NCBI GenBank assembly: GCA_963691835.1 | Contig: OY829383.1 | Location: 5,208,001-5,272,000, forward strand | Direction: 5' to 3' | Length of the DNA: 64,000 nt | From: G963691835 sp963691835 | Lineage (GTDB): Bacteria; Pseudomonadota; Alphaproteobacteria; Thalassobaculales; Thalassobaculaceae | Shown: in pieces, positions 51,843 to 59,879 of the stretch | Numbering within the stretch: position 1 is the stretch's first letter | How the letters are laid out: the number at the start of each line of letters is the position of its first letter | Translations under genes and position numbers: made by a program | Notes under the pieces: generated by a model | What the model saw: the letters and a program-made list of their open reading frames with translations, nothing else | What the model was told of the DNA's origin: nothing | Databases searched by the model: none

Positions 51843-52703
51843 TCAGTTCAAACGAGGCATCTGCCGTCGCTCGGCGATTTTCGCCGTGATCTGTTTGGCC
51901 CGGGCCGGCCGCATGCTCGCCAGAATTGGCGCGCTCTTCGACGACTTCATCTTGTCGAACATCTGCAGTAGCACATCCAAGTCCAACTCATCGAAGATCT
52001 TCGCCGCATCCTTCGGCTTCATCTTCTCGTAGATGGCGACGAGGTCCTTGATCTGCTGTTCTTCCTGCTCGTCATATTTCTTGATGAGCGCCTCGATATC
52101 CACGCGGATATCAGACAACTCTGCGATCTTCTTCTCGATCCGGTCCTCTGCCGCTTTCAGAAGACCTTCCTTCTGGATTACGGCGTCTTCCCGGCGCTCA
52201 ATCTCCTCTCGGCGCACCCGCAGATCCTGAAGCAACTCAATCTCGGATCGGGTGAAGAGGGTGGGGTCCACCGGCGCCTCTTCGGTCGAAGCTTGTGCGA
52301 GAACAATCGGCGCGGGGGTATCGGCAACATCCGAAGACGCCGCAGCCAGCACCGGCGCAGCGCTATCTTCCATTGCTGCCGGCACCAGTGTCGTCACCGA
52401 AACACCCACCCATGGCTCAGGCGAGGTCCAGAGCGAGTGTGCCTTCACGCTCAACAGCCCGAGCCCGACGACCATGACCATCGGAAGAATGCGAAAGCGT
52501 TTGAGAATTCCGCTGGAGGTCTTCGTCTTCGCGGCGATCGCGGGGCCGGACGGCATCTCCTCAGTTGCCCCCTTTCCAAGTCCTTTCGACTTACGTCCAC
52601 CCGAGGTGAATCGGGCTGCGTTGGGGGTCACCGATGCGGCAGCCGCCTTCTTGTCTTCGGCCGCCTTGGGAGAAACCTTACGTCCTCGTCGATCGTATGC
52701 CAT
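51843..52703 (-). CDS. MotE-like flagellar protein (MgtE intracellular N domain)
   Basis: A 286-residue protein with a basic N-terminus (residues 1-60), one membrane helix near residues 72-90 (ILPMVMVVGLGLLSVKAH), a disordered linker, a long coiled coil (IELLQDLRVRREEIERREDAVIQKE to about 230) and a C-terminal MgtE-N-like motif YEKMKPKDAAKIFDELDLDVLLQMFDKMKSSKSAPILASM. This fits MotE, the periplasmic/secretory chaperone-like factor for MotC in rhizobia. It is the last gene of the fliL-fliM unit, 15 bases after the DUF6468 gene. Confidence 0.82.
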   Translation of the reverse strand: MAYDRRGRKVSPKAAEDKKAAAASVTPNAARFTSGGRKSKGLGKGATEEMPSGPAIAAKTKTSSGILKRFRILPMVMVVGLGLLSVKAHSLWTSPEPWVGVSVTTLVPAAMEDSAAPVLAAASSDVADTPAPIVLAQASTEEAPVDPTLFTRSEIELLQDLRVRREEIERREDAVIQKEGLLKAAEDRIEKKIAELSDIRVDIEALIKKYDEQEEQQIKDLVAIYEKMKPKDAAKIFDELDLDVLLQMFDKMKSSKSAPILASMRPARAKQITAKIAERRQMPRLN

Positions 52704-52718
52704 GACCTGCCCGTCCCT

Positions 52719-53294
52719 TTATCGCGCTTTCCTAAGCGCGTCCAAAAGCTCGCGCTCCGCCTGCGACCTGACCTCATCATCCGCCGCGGCGTCGCCGGCC
52801 GTCCCCTTTTGCCCCTTCATGTCTCGCCCAGGCCCCGAATTTGGAACCGGACCCGCGCCAGATCCAGCTGCCGGCGGCCTTTGACGGCGCGCAGCGGGCC
52901 GTTCCTGGGGCGCCTGATCACCCGCTGCCGCAGGAGCGTGACGCTGTGCGGCCCCGCCGGCCACTGACGTATCTGACCCGGAACTCTGGCTTCCGGCCAG
53001 ACGCTCCGCCGACTTGTCGGCCCGATCGATCAGGAACAGGAGTTCATCCCTCAAAGCTTCCGCCTTCGACAGCGGGTCGCCCAACATCGACCGGCACTGC
53101 TCCGCGGTGTTGCGCATTCCCCGAATGCTCGAGTCCGCTTTCGCCGTGGCTTCCGTGAAACGCTCAATAAAACTTTCGAGCGCGTCCTTATCGGATCTGA
53201 GAACAGCCAGCCGCCGGTTCAAGAGGAAGGCATAAATGACGGTCGCCAAAAGCAGGACGATCATCACCCCGTCGAGGATCAGGTCCCAGTTCAT
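52719..53294 (-). CDS. DUF6468 domain protein, flagellar operon
   Basis: A 191-residue membrane-anchored protein. A single N-terminal helix (residues about 6-24) is followed by the conserved core NRRLAVLRSDKDALESFIERFTEATAKADSSIRGMRNTAEQCRSML and a helical region, then a Pro/Gly/Ala-rich linker and a charged tail (ADDEVRSQAERELLDALRKAR). DUF6468 genes commonly follow fliM in Rhodospirillales. The function is unknown; the FtsL/FliL-like topology suggests a motor-associated protein. Confidence 0.75.
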   Translation of the reverse strand: MNWDLILDGVMIVLLLATVIYAFLLNRRLAVLRSDKDALESFIERFTEATAKADSSIRGMRNTAEQCRSMLGDPLSKAEALRDELLFLIDRADKSAERLAGSQSSGSDTSVAGGAAQRHAPAAAGDQAPQERPAARRQRPPAAGSGAGPVPNSGPGRDMKGQKGTAGDAAADDEVRSQAERELLDALRKAR

Positions 53295-53308
53295 CCGGCG
53301 GTCGCCTC

Positions 53309-54346
53309 CTACATCTTTCTAAGTCGCTGGTTGATGCGAACGGAAATGTTGTTGTTCCGTTGCCCCATTTTGCCCAGAAACAGCGGAACTTCACCACACC
53401 GCATGTCGATCGTCGACGTCGGGTTCGCGTTCAGCATGATCCGGGAGCCAACCCGCCAGTTGATCACGTCGTTGAGCGACATCACCACCTGATCCAGCAC
53501 AGCTTCGAGTTCCACATCCGTTTGCCACAACTCGTTCGCCAAGTGGGTTTCCCAAATGGAGTCCCGGCCGAACTTCTCGCCCATGAACATTTGGAGCAGC
53601 AGCTCGCGAACCGGCTCCAGCGTGGCGTAGGGCAGCATCAACTCCAAGCGGCCGCCGCGATCCTCCATATCGATACGGAGCCGCGCCAGGACAGCGGCGT
53701 TGGCGGGACGGGCGATGGTTGCGAAACGCGGGTTCACCTCCAACCGGTCGAACCGGAACGTCACCGGGCTCAACGGATCAAAGGCGGCGGACAAGTCGCT
53801 CAAGACGACGGTCACCATCCGTTCGACCAGGTTTCTTTCGATCGTGGTGTAGGGCCGGCCTTCAATCCGCATGGCCGCCGTGCCGCGCCGGCCGCCGAGC
53901 AACACGTCGACGATGGAGTAGATCAGAGCGGAATCGACGACGAGCAGACCGAAGTTGTCCCACTCCTCCGCCTTGAAAACGGACAGCATTGCCGGGAGCG
54001 GGATCGAGTTCAGGTAGTCACCGAAACGAATGGACGTGATGTTGTCCAAAGAGACTTCGACGTTGTCCGAGGTGAAGTTACGAAGGCTGGTCGACATCAT
54101 CCGAACGAGGCGGTCGAACACGACCTCGAGCATCGGCAGGCGTTCGTAGGAAACAAGGGCCGAGTTGACGATCGCCTGAATACCGGAGGTATCGCCATCC
54201 CCGCCCATGCCTTCGTCGAAGCCGAGCAGACTGTCAATTTCGTCCTGGTTTAGGACCCGGGCTGTTCCGCCACCGCCGCCATCATCGTCGTCATCGTCGG
54301 CCATCGCCTCCCATTCGGCAGCGAGATCGTCGTCTGTATCGGCCAT
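53309..54346 (-). CDS. fliM: flagellar motor switch protein FliM
   Basis: A 345-residue C-ring protein. The N-terminal CheY-binding motif NQDEIDSLLGF is at residues 33-43, preceded by an unusual acidic stretch with a Gly run. The middle domain (SYERLPMLEVVFDRLVRMMSTSLRNFTSDNVEV) and the C-terminal FliN-like domain (DVINWRVGSRIMLNANPTSTIDMRCGEVPLFLGKMGQRNNNISVRI) are complete. It is 8 bases downstream of fliL. The CheY-binding motif resembles the tail of CheZ encoded nearby. Confidence 0.96.
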   Translation of the reverse strand: MADTDDDLAAEWEAMADDDDDDGGGGGTARVLNQDEIDSLLGFDEGMGGDGDTSGIQAIVNSALVSYERLPMLEVVFDRLVRMMSTSLRNFTSDNVEVSLDNITSIRFGDYLNSIPLPAMLSVFKAEEWDNFGLLVVDSALIYSIVDVLLGGRRGTAAMRIEGRPYTTIERNLVERMVTVVLSDLSAAFDPLSPVTFRFDRLEVNPRFATIARPANAAVLARLRIDMEDRGGRLELMLPYATLEPVRELLLQMFMGEKFGRDSIWETHLANELWQTDVELEAVLDQVVMSLNDVINWRVGSRIMLNANPTSTIDMRCGEVPLFLGKMGQRNNNISVRINQRLRKM

Positions 54347-54354
54347 CGGCTACC

Positions 54355-54897
54355 TCACTGAATGAGAATTTCCTTAAAGAGCAAGCCCTTAACCCGGATG
54401 GGCTGGACCGAGTAATTGACCCGCCGAAGCAACTCTTCGCGAAGCCTGTAGAGACCGTCAGATCCCTGAAGATCCTCCGGTCGAAGTTCCCTCAGATAGA
54501 TCTGGAACTGGTCCACGATCCGCGGCATCAGCTTGTCCATCTCGTCGAGTTCGGCCGACTGGTCCACCTCAAGCTCGACCTTGATCTTGAGAAACGTCGA
54601 GTTCCGGCCGCTCGTGTTCAGATTGACGATCATGTCCGGGATGGCGAAGAACACCGCTTCCTGCGTCGCCACGGGCTCAGGCTCGGGCTCCAGCGTCTCC
54701 GTCCCTTCCTCCACGACCTCCTCCGGTGCTTCGAACACACCGAGGACAATCGTGACGCCAACGCCGGCGCCAATCAGGAGGAGCAGCGGCAAGACAATGA
54801 AGAGAACAATCTTCTTGCCGCTTAAGCGCTTAGAGCCGCCGTCCTCTTCCAGCCCCTCTTCGGCGGCTTCAGCGGTTTCTTCGGCCATCTGCGTCAT
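54355..54897 (-). CDS. fliL: flagellar basal body-associated protein FliL (second)
   Basis: A 180-residue FliL: acidic N-terminus (EETAEAAEEGLEEDGG), membrane helix at residues about 29-50, acidic linker, then the FliL domain with FAIPDMIVNLNTSGRNSTFLKIKVELEVD and VDQFQIYLRELRPEDLQGSDGLYRLREELLRRVN. It heads the fliL-fliM-DUF6468-motE unit, which makes it the main FliL candidate. The start is ATG 54897 or ATG 54888. A sigma-54-type promoter lies about 50 bases upstream. The paralogue at 16470-16967 is not close in sequence. Confidence 0.93.
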   Translation of the reverse strand: MTQMAEETAEAAEEGLEEDGGSKRLSGKKIVLFIVLPLLLLIGAGVGVTIVLGVFEAPEEVVEEGTETLEPEPEPVATQEAVFFAIPDMIVNLNTSGRNSTFLKIKVELEVDQSAELDEMDKLMPRIVDQFQIYLRELRPEDLQGSDGLYRLREELLRRVNYSVQPIRVKGLLFKEILIQ

Positions 54898-54943
54898 CCT
54901 TTCGCCAGGGAAGCCATGCTGTCATTTGACAGCCGCATGTCCG

Positions 54944-54963
54944 AAGCAAGCATCGTGCCCAAG
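54944..54963 (-). promoter_or_regulatory. sigma-54-type promoter for fliL-fliM operon
   Basis: On the minus strand GGGCACG, ATGC, TTGCT fits TGGCACG-N4-TTGCW with one mismatch and the exact GG-N10-GC spacing, about 47 bases before the fliL ATG. Together with the flgB promoter it supports RpoN control of the flagellar units. Confidence 0.75.
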
Positions 54964-55118
54964 GTGACCATAGCCCCCCTTGCACCGCTACATATAGTAC
55001 CGGATCGGCAAATAGACGCCAAGCTTACTTAACACGCCGGTTGAACTATTCGCCGGAAATGCGGCGGATCTGAGGTCTTCTGGGTCCTTTGGACCCATCG
55101 GACCTTGGGCCCAGCGGC

Positions 55119-55634
55119 TTAGGCCGTCACAAGAACAGAGATCACCCGCGCGACAGCGGCCGGCTTGTCCTCCCCCTCGATGGAGATAACCACGTCGGTG
55201 TGGAGCCGCGCTGTATCCGGCTTGAGACGATCCACCGCCGCGAGGGTCACCGTGCCGCGGACACGTGTGCCGGATTTGACGGGGTCGGTGAAGCGAACCT
55301 TGTCGACCCCGTAGTTGATGCCCGTGGTCTTGGTCTCCACCAAAAAAGTCTCGGACAGGAACCGGGGCACAAGCGAAAGGGTCAGATAGCCATGGGCGAT
55401 CGTGGTTCCCCAAGGCGACTCTGACTCGGCACGGTCCCGGTCCACATGGATCCATTGATGATCGTCGGTCGCATCCGCGAACCGATCGATGCGTTCCTGC
55501 GTAATCTCAACCCAACTGCTGACACCCAGAACCTGTCCGACGGCGCCTTGGAGCTGATCGAGATCCGCAAATCGGCGCGGTCCCTGGGCCTCGGCATCCG
55601 CGGTGACGCGACCGACGTCCGCCGGCTTATCCAC
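55119..55634 (-). CDS. MaoC family dehydratase
   Basis: A 171-residue hot-dog fold enoyl-CoA hydratase of the MaoC type. The hydratase motif has the catalytic Asp and His in DDHQWIHVD, followed by SPWGTTIAHGYLTLSLVPRF. It would hydrate a trans-2-enoyl-CoA. GTG 55634 overlaps the preceding reductase stop by 8 bases (GTGGATAA), so the two are coupled. The N-terminal 20 residues are extra to the family. Confidence 0.87.
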   Translation of the reverse strand: MDKPADVGRVTADAEAQGPRRFADLDQLQGAVGQVLGVSSWVEITQERIDRFADATDDHQWIHVDRDRAESESPWGTTIAHGYLTLSLVPRFLSETFLVETKTTGINYGVDKVRFTDPVKSGTRVRGTVTLAAVDRLKPDTARLHTDVVISIEGEDKPAAVARVISVLVTA

Positions 55635-56655
55635 GGCTCGGATCCTCCGAGACCTGGACCAGCTGCTTTCCGAAGTTCTTACCCCGAAGGAGGCCCATGA
55701 ATGCTTCTGGCGCGTTCTCCAGCCCGCCCGTCACATGCTCCTTGTACTTGAGCCGTCCATCGCGAATGTATCCGCCGACCTCTTCAAGGAAAGCGCGCTG
55801 CCGCTCGTAGCGGTCCGTCACGATGAAGCCCTGAATCTTGAGACGGTCCACGAGAATGCGGCGCATCAGGGCGGCGCGGCGATCGGGCCCGTCCGGCGCC
55901 CCGGCCGCATTGTAGAGCGAGATCATCCCGCAAACCGGAATGCGTCCGAAAGGGTTCATCAGAGACAAGGCGGCGTCAAACGTGGGGCCGCCCACGTTCT
56001 CAAAGTAGACGTCGATGCCATCCGGGCAGGCTCCGGCCATATCGTCACGCAGGCTGTCCGAGTGGTGGCTGATACAGGCATCAAAACCGAGTTCGTCGGT
56101 GACGAAGGCGCATTTCTCGGCAGAGCCGGCAACGCCAACGGCCCGCGCCCCCTTGATTTTAGCAAGTTGACCGACGACCGAGCCGACGGCGCCCGAAGCC
56201 GCGGCGACCACCACGGTCTCCCCCTCTTTGGGCTCACCAATGTCCAGCAGGCCGACATAGGCGGTGAGGCCGGGCATGCCCAGAACGCCGACGGCTGTGG
56301 AGATCGGCGCTTTGGCCGGATCCAGCTTTCGGATTCCGACACCATCGCTGACCGCATGATCCACCCATCCGAACATGCCGAGAACGAAGTCTCCTTCCTG
56401 AAACTTCGGGTTCCGGCTTTGAACCACCTGGCCAACGGTGCCCCCTGTCATCGGCTCTCCCAATCCAACCGGCGTGGCATAGGACCGGGCATCGTCCATC
56501 CGGCCCCGCATATAGGGATCGAGGGACAGCCAGATGATCCGCACGAGCATCTCACCATCACCAATCTCCAGCAGGTCGGTCTCTTCGAGCCGGAAGTTCT
56601 CGTGGGTGGGCGCTCCGGAAGGGCGGGATGCGAGAACGATGCGCCGTGATTTCAT
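55627..56655 (-). CDS. zinc-independent NADP-dependent reductase (MDR family, CurA-like)
   Basis: A 342-residue medium-chain dehydrogenase/reductase without zinc-binding Cys residues. The nucleotide loop AAASGAVGSVVGQLAKIKGARAVGVAGSAEKC (residues about 155-185) and YFENVGG are characteristic of the prostaglandin/curcumin reductase (leukotriene B4 dehydrogenase) group, which reduces enone double bonds. Its name in E. coli would be CurA-like. It is coupled to a MaoC hydratase, suggesting alkenal or acyl-CoA processing. ATG 56655. Confidence 0.85.
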   Translation of the reverse strand: MKSRRIVLASRPSGAPTHENFRLEETDLLEIGDGEMLVRIIWLSLDPYMRGRMDDARSYATPVGLGEPMTGGTVGQVVQSRNPKFQEGDFVLGMFGWVDHAVSDGVGIRKLDPAKAPISTAVGVLGMPGLTAYVGLLDIGEPKEGETVVVAAASGAVGSVVGQLAKIKGARAVGVAGSAEKCAFVTDELGFDACISHHSDSLRDDMAGACPDGIDVYFENVGGPTFDAALSLMNPFGRIPVCGMISLYNAAGAPDGPDRRAALMRRILVDRLKIQGFIVTDRYERQRAFLEEVGGYIRDGRLKYKEHVTGGLENAPEAFMGLLRGKNFGKQLVQVSEDPSRG

Positions 56656-56830
56656 GGGTCTCTCCGTTGGTTTTCCGCGAGATCGTCGACTAGGATACCG
56701 CCCTTAGCAAGACCGTGTCGCAGGTCCTTGGCTGCTGCCGTTCTCCGGCCAGTTCTGGGCCCGGTTGGTAATGGTTGCCTGCGGCACGGGGCCACACGAC
56801 GATACCGATAAAGCCCTTCGGAGAGATGCC

Positions 56831-57658
56831 ATGTCAGGTCAAACGGTCAGCCTAGCGGCCGAAACCATAGAAACCTGGCGAACGGACGGTGTCGCCGTTC
56901 TCCGGCAGATTCTCTCAGCTGAGTGGATCGAGACACTCCGAAAAGGCGTCGCCCGCAATATGGAGACGCCGGGCCCCTACACGAAACAATACACACCGGA
57001 GGGAGGCCCAGGCGGCTTCTTCGGAGACTACTGTAACTGGTCCCGAATCTCGGAGTACGAGGACTTCTTCCGGTACTCCCCCGCTGCGGAGGCCGCCCGG
57101 CAGCTCATGGGGTCAAAAAAAGTGAACCTGTTTCATGAGCATGTTCTTGTGAAAGAACCCGGTACGCGCGAGCCCACACCTTGGCATCATGACCAGCCTT
57201 ACTACTGCGTTGAAGGGGCGGACACCTGCTCGCTCTGGATACCTTTGGACCCCGTCAAACGGGAAAGCGCGGTTGAGTTTGTCGCTGGCTCTCACCGCTG
57301 GGGGCGCTGGTTCGCGCCCCGGATGTTCGCGACCCAAACGAGCTACGTCGATACCGATCCCCGTTTCGAAGAACTTCCGGACATCGACACGTTTGCAGAG
57401 GATCAGCGCTTCGTCGGCTTCGACCTGGAACCCGGGGACGCCATAGCCTTCCATTTTCTGACGTTGCACGGGGCGCCCGGTAACACCTCGACGACGGAGC
57501 GCCGACGCGCATTCGCCGCGCGTTTTACCGGAGATGACGCAACATTCGCCCGCCGCCCAGGTATCATGTCACCCCCGTTTCCAGAGGTCACGCTGTCGGA
57601 CGGCAGTCCCCTGGACAGCGACTGGTTTCCCGTCCTCGCAAAAGACGAAAGCGCCTGA
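56831..57658 (+). CDS. phytanoyl-CoA dioxygenase family protein (PhyH)
   Basis: A 275-residue Fe(II)/2-oxoglutarate oxygenase. The HxD ligands lie in WHHDQPYYC, the distal His in LHGAPGN and the 2-oxoglutarate Arg in the following RRRAFAARFTG. IPLDPVKRESAVEFVAGSHRWG is also family-typical. Start ATG 56831 has GGAGAG upstream. The substrate is unknown; the enzyme is divergent from the reductase-MaoC pair, so a related lipid or alkyl substrate is possible. The coding end overlaps an intrinsic terminator. Confidence 0.88.
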   Translation: MSGQTVSLAAETIETWRTDGVAVLRQILSAEWIETLRKGVARNMETPGPYTKQYTPEGGPGGFFGDYCNWSRISEYEDFFRYSPAAEAARQLMGSKKVNLFHEHVLVKEPGTREPTPWHHDQPYYCVEGADTCSLWIPLDPVKRESAVEFVAGSHRWGRWFAPRMFATQTSYVDTDPRFEELPDIDTFAEDQRFVGFDLEPGDAIAFHFLTLHGAPGNTSTTERRRAFAARFTGDDATFARRPGIMSPPFPEVTLSDGSPLDSDWFPVLAKDESA

Positions 57659-57679
57659 TCACAGGATCAGACGCTTTTT
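57650..57679 (+). terminator. intrinsic terminator of the PhyH gene
   Basis: AGCG plus CTGATC (57650-57660) pairs with GATCAG plus CGCT (57665-57675) around a 4-base loop, with one mismatch, followed by five T. The stem overlaps the stop codon. It also ends before the convergent RHH gene, with a weaker A-tract for that strand. Confidence 0.8.
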
Positions 57680-57725
57680 GGTACTTCGTCTCTTCAAAGA
57701 TGGACCAGTGTCCATCCGCCGTTGC

Positions 57726-58007
57726 TTAGCCGTGCTGAGCAACCCGGCGATCAAAGTGCTGGTTGTCTTCCAGGTGCAGTGCGCGGCTCATGAAGTAATT
57801 CATGACATAAACACGCAGCGCCGATGCCCGGCTGCCCGCGTTGCCGTTCGACACGATCTTCTGGCACAACTCGTCGAGGGAAACCGCTTCCCGGCGGCAG
57901 ATCTCCGAAAGACCGTTCCAGGCTGCAACTTCCAGGCTGACCGACGTCCGGCTTCCGTCAAGTACCATGTTACGGCGGATACGACGCGTCAGATGTTCCG
58001 TGCTCAC
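57726..58007 (-). CDS. ribbon-helix-helix domain protein (RHH_4 type), second copy
   Basis: A 93-residue protein with the strand-helix RTSVSLEVAAWNGLSEICRREAVSLDELCQKI (residues about 20-51, quoted in part) and a short C-terminal part. It is clearly related to the protein at 30692-31051. GTG 58007 has AGGAGA upstream. Such small RHH proteins act as dimeric DNA-binding regulators. The target is unknown. The location between a dioxygenase and an HTH gene gives no clue. Confidence 0.8.
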   Translation of the reverse strand: MSTEHLTRRIRRNMVLDGSRTSVSLEVAAWNGLSEICRREAVSLDELCQKIVSNGNAGSRASALRVYVMNYFMSRALHLEDNQHFDRRVAQHG

Positions 58008-58211
58008 GATGATTTCTCCTTTGCCCTTCGCGCTATTCTGGCGCGGTTATTGAGAGACGCAGACTTAAGACGCGCAGGATCCCCTTAACCCCCGCGACTA
58101 CGACTCCGATTAGATTTCTATCGTCAATAGGCCCAACGTCGACGGAAGTCGCGCTTTGGAACTCTTCGACCATAAAGAGATATTAGCCACATATTATGCA
58201 GCGGTCAACGA

Positions 58212-58234
58212 ATTTGTCGGGATTCCCGACAAAT
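58212..58234. promoter_or_regulatory. perfect palindromic operator upstream of an HTH gene
   Basis: ATTTGTCGGGA (58212-58222), one base, and TCCCGACAAAT (58224-58234) form an 11-base perfect inverted repeat. It lies 28 bases before the GTG start at 58262 and overlaps a possible promoter spacer (TTGTCG at 58214-58219, TATTGT at 58239-58244). This is the form of a dimeric repressor site and autoregulation by the HTH protein is the simplest inference. Confidence 0.7.
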
Positions 58235-58261
58235 GTGCTATTGTCTGCGGTGGAGGTTTTG

Positions 58262-58930
58262 GTGACGAAGTTCACAGGAAAACAGCTTCGCGCAGCAATC
58301 GGTTTCGTGGGTCTCTCACGGGATCGTTTGGCGTTGGAAGCTGGCCTCAACGTCCGCACACTGGACCGTTGGTGTACGATCGACGATGTCATCAAGGGGC
58401 AGACCACCAAGCTTTCCGCGCTTGTCGCAGCACTGGAACGCCACGGGTGCGATGTTACTGAAATGGGCCAACCGCGCTCGTCTCTCATCAGCGTCGATCT
58501 TCCACCGGAGACTCTTTATCGCTTGCCCAGAAAGTTTGGCGGTGTCCTCAGTCTCGTGGAGATCTTTGGAGAGACCCGGACTCACGAAAGCGTGATCCAA
58601 AGAATACGCAACGTAACCTCTCGGATCGCGTCGGTCAGCGAAATCGGTGGCCGGATATTCTTCGATTATATCGAAGGTGACGCGCTGGTTGCGGGACCGG
58701 GTAACCGGAACCGGAGCGTCGATGAAATTGATGACCGAGAGATGGGATGCATCGCGGCTGAGCGGAATTGGAAGGCACTTCTGACGGGTCAGCCGCAGCT
58801 CGCTTTCGCAAGCCGTGGCAACCTCCAGTACCTTGTTTTGACAGTGCCTACGCGGCCTTCTGGAGATCGTTCCCCATTGGCGACGCGAACGGTAACGACG
58901 TCCTTTCGAGGTAACCCGCTCCGAGTTTGA
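58262..58930 (+). CDS. HTH domain protein with unknown C-terminal region
   Basis: A 222-residue protein. The N-terminal 60 residues read as a helix-turn-helix of the XRE type: LRAAIGFVGLSRDRLALEAGLNVRTLDRW (residues about 8-36). The C-terminal 150 residues are mixed alpha/beta with no recognised motif. GTG 58262 has GGAGG 5 bases upstream. The last 83 bases overlap the end of the convergent gene at 58848-59603. The unknown C-terminus could sense a ligand. It is not a plain phage repressor: no S24 peptidase motif is seen. Confidence 0.7.
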   Translation: MTKFTGKQLRAAIGFVGLSRDRLALEAGLNVRTLDRWCTIDDVIKGQTTKLSALVAALERHGCDVTEMGQPRSSLISVDLPPETLYRLPRKFGGVLSLVEIFGETRTHESVIQRIRNVTSRIASVSEIGGRIFFDYIEGDALVAGPGNRNRSVDEIDDREMGCIAAERNWKALLTGQPQLAFASRGNLQYLVLTVPTRPSGDRSPLATRTVTTSFRGNPLRV

Positions 58931-59603
58931 CGAAGCTGTTACCTTCGTAGATTGCTTGGATTGGCGAGGTGTAGCCGACGGACATTCCGATCTCATGCCC
59001 ATCGTGATGCCACACAACACCATCCGCATAGAGCCAATGCCGATACCGGCTGGCAACGCCTTTGGTGAGAATGGCACCTTCGACGAAGGTAATGATGTGC
59101 TGCACGCCCCAGCATCCGAGCCCAACCATCCGGCCGGCCAGCGGAAAGAAGGGAACCAGGAAACGGGACAGCGGCGTTTTTCGATGATCAGGGTGAACCC
59201 AGATCCCGCCTGAGTACAAAACCCGACCGGAGGCACATTCCAAAAGATCCCTGGCATCACCAAGGAATTCGATCCGATCGGCGCTTTCGTCGCGGTACGG
59301 GCCGTGATGGGAAAAGACATCCGCCATGCTGCGTTCATAGGTGTCGAACATGGCGCCTGCATATGTCGCGATTGCCCGGTCCCCCACATAGATAATGATG
59401 GACGTTCCTCTCACCGCATTGGTGAGATCGGGATGGTAGGTTCCGACAGAATGCGCACCGACCCTGTCGACGGATTGAAAGGCGGAAAAGTCGCCCGCAA
59501 TCTCCATTCGCGCGCCGAGGCTTCCCAGTTCGTCGACCGCCCGCTCCAGAAACGCCATTAGACGTTGGTCACCGCTAACCGCGAGATCTGTCTCGATCAA
59601 CAT
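58848..59603 (-). CDS. hypothetical protein, 251 residues (possible acetyltransferase-like fold)
   Basis: A soluble, aromatic-rich protein starting at ATG 59603 with GGGAGG 7 bases upstream. The middle segment VLYSGGIWVHPDHRKTPLSRFLVPFFPLAGRMVGLG (about residues 128-163) resembles the GNAT motif A strand and pyrophosphate-binding loop, but the RxxGxG/A signature is only partly there (HRKTPLSR). No other domain is recognised. It is convergent with and overlaps the HTH gene by 83 bases. The TATAG/CTATA inverted repeat upstream (59667-59681) may regulate it. Confidence 0.6.
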   Translation of the reverse strand: MLIETDLAVSGDQRLMAFLERAVDELGSLGARMEIAGDFSAFQSVDRVGAHSVGTYHPDLTNAVRGTSIIIYVGDRAIATYAGAMFDTYERSMADVFSHHGPYRDESADRIEFLGDARDLLECASGRVLYSGGIWVHPDHRKTPLSRFLVPFFPLAGRMVGLGCWGVQHIITFVEGAILTKGVASRYRHWLYADGVVWHHDGHEIGMSVGYTSPIQAIYEGNSFVKLGAGYLERTSLPFASPMGNDLQKAA

Positions 59604-59879
59604 AATGCACCTCCCGAAGTCACCACGACTGATAGTCTAGGCCATCAATTCTGGACAAAATCGGTATATAGACCGCTATAACGCAAAAAGTTACGATTTA
59701 TTAATTTCTATTATGAGTTGCAGGTTGGAAAATCGAACGGTTCCTTGTGCATGCGATCGTACGCAAATTCGACCGTCATGCTCAGGTAGGCATCCCCTCG
59801 CCTATGAATGAGTTGGATACATGTTGTCCGCATGCAAGAAAGTAGGAAGGTGCGTTGGGGCAGAGATGTCGATTACTTG
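59604..59879. other. non-coding gap
   Basis: No supported gene is seen in these 276 bases. The left half is AT-rich and likely contains the promoter of the minus-strand gene at 58848-59603. The right half next to the alcohol dehydrogenase stop codon shows no clear terminator. Confidence 0.5.
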
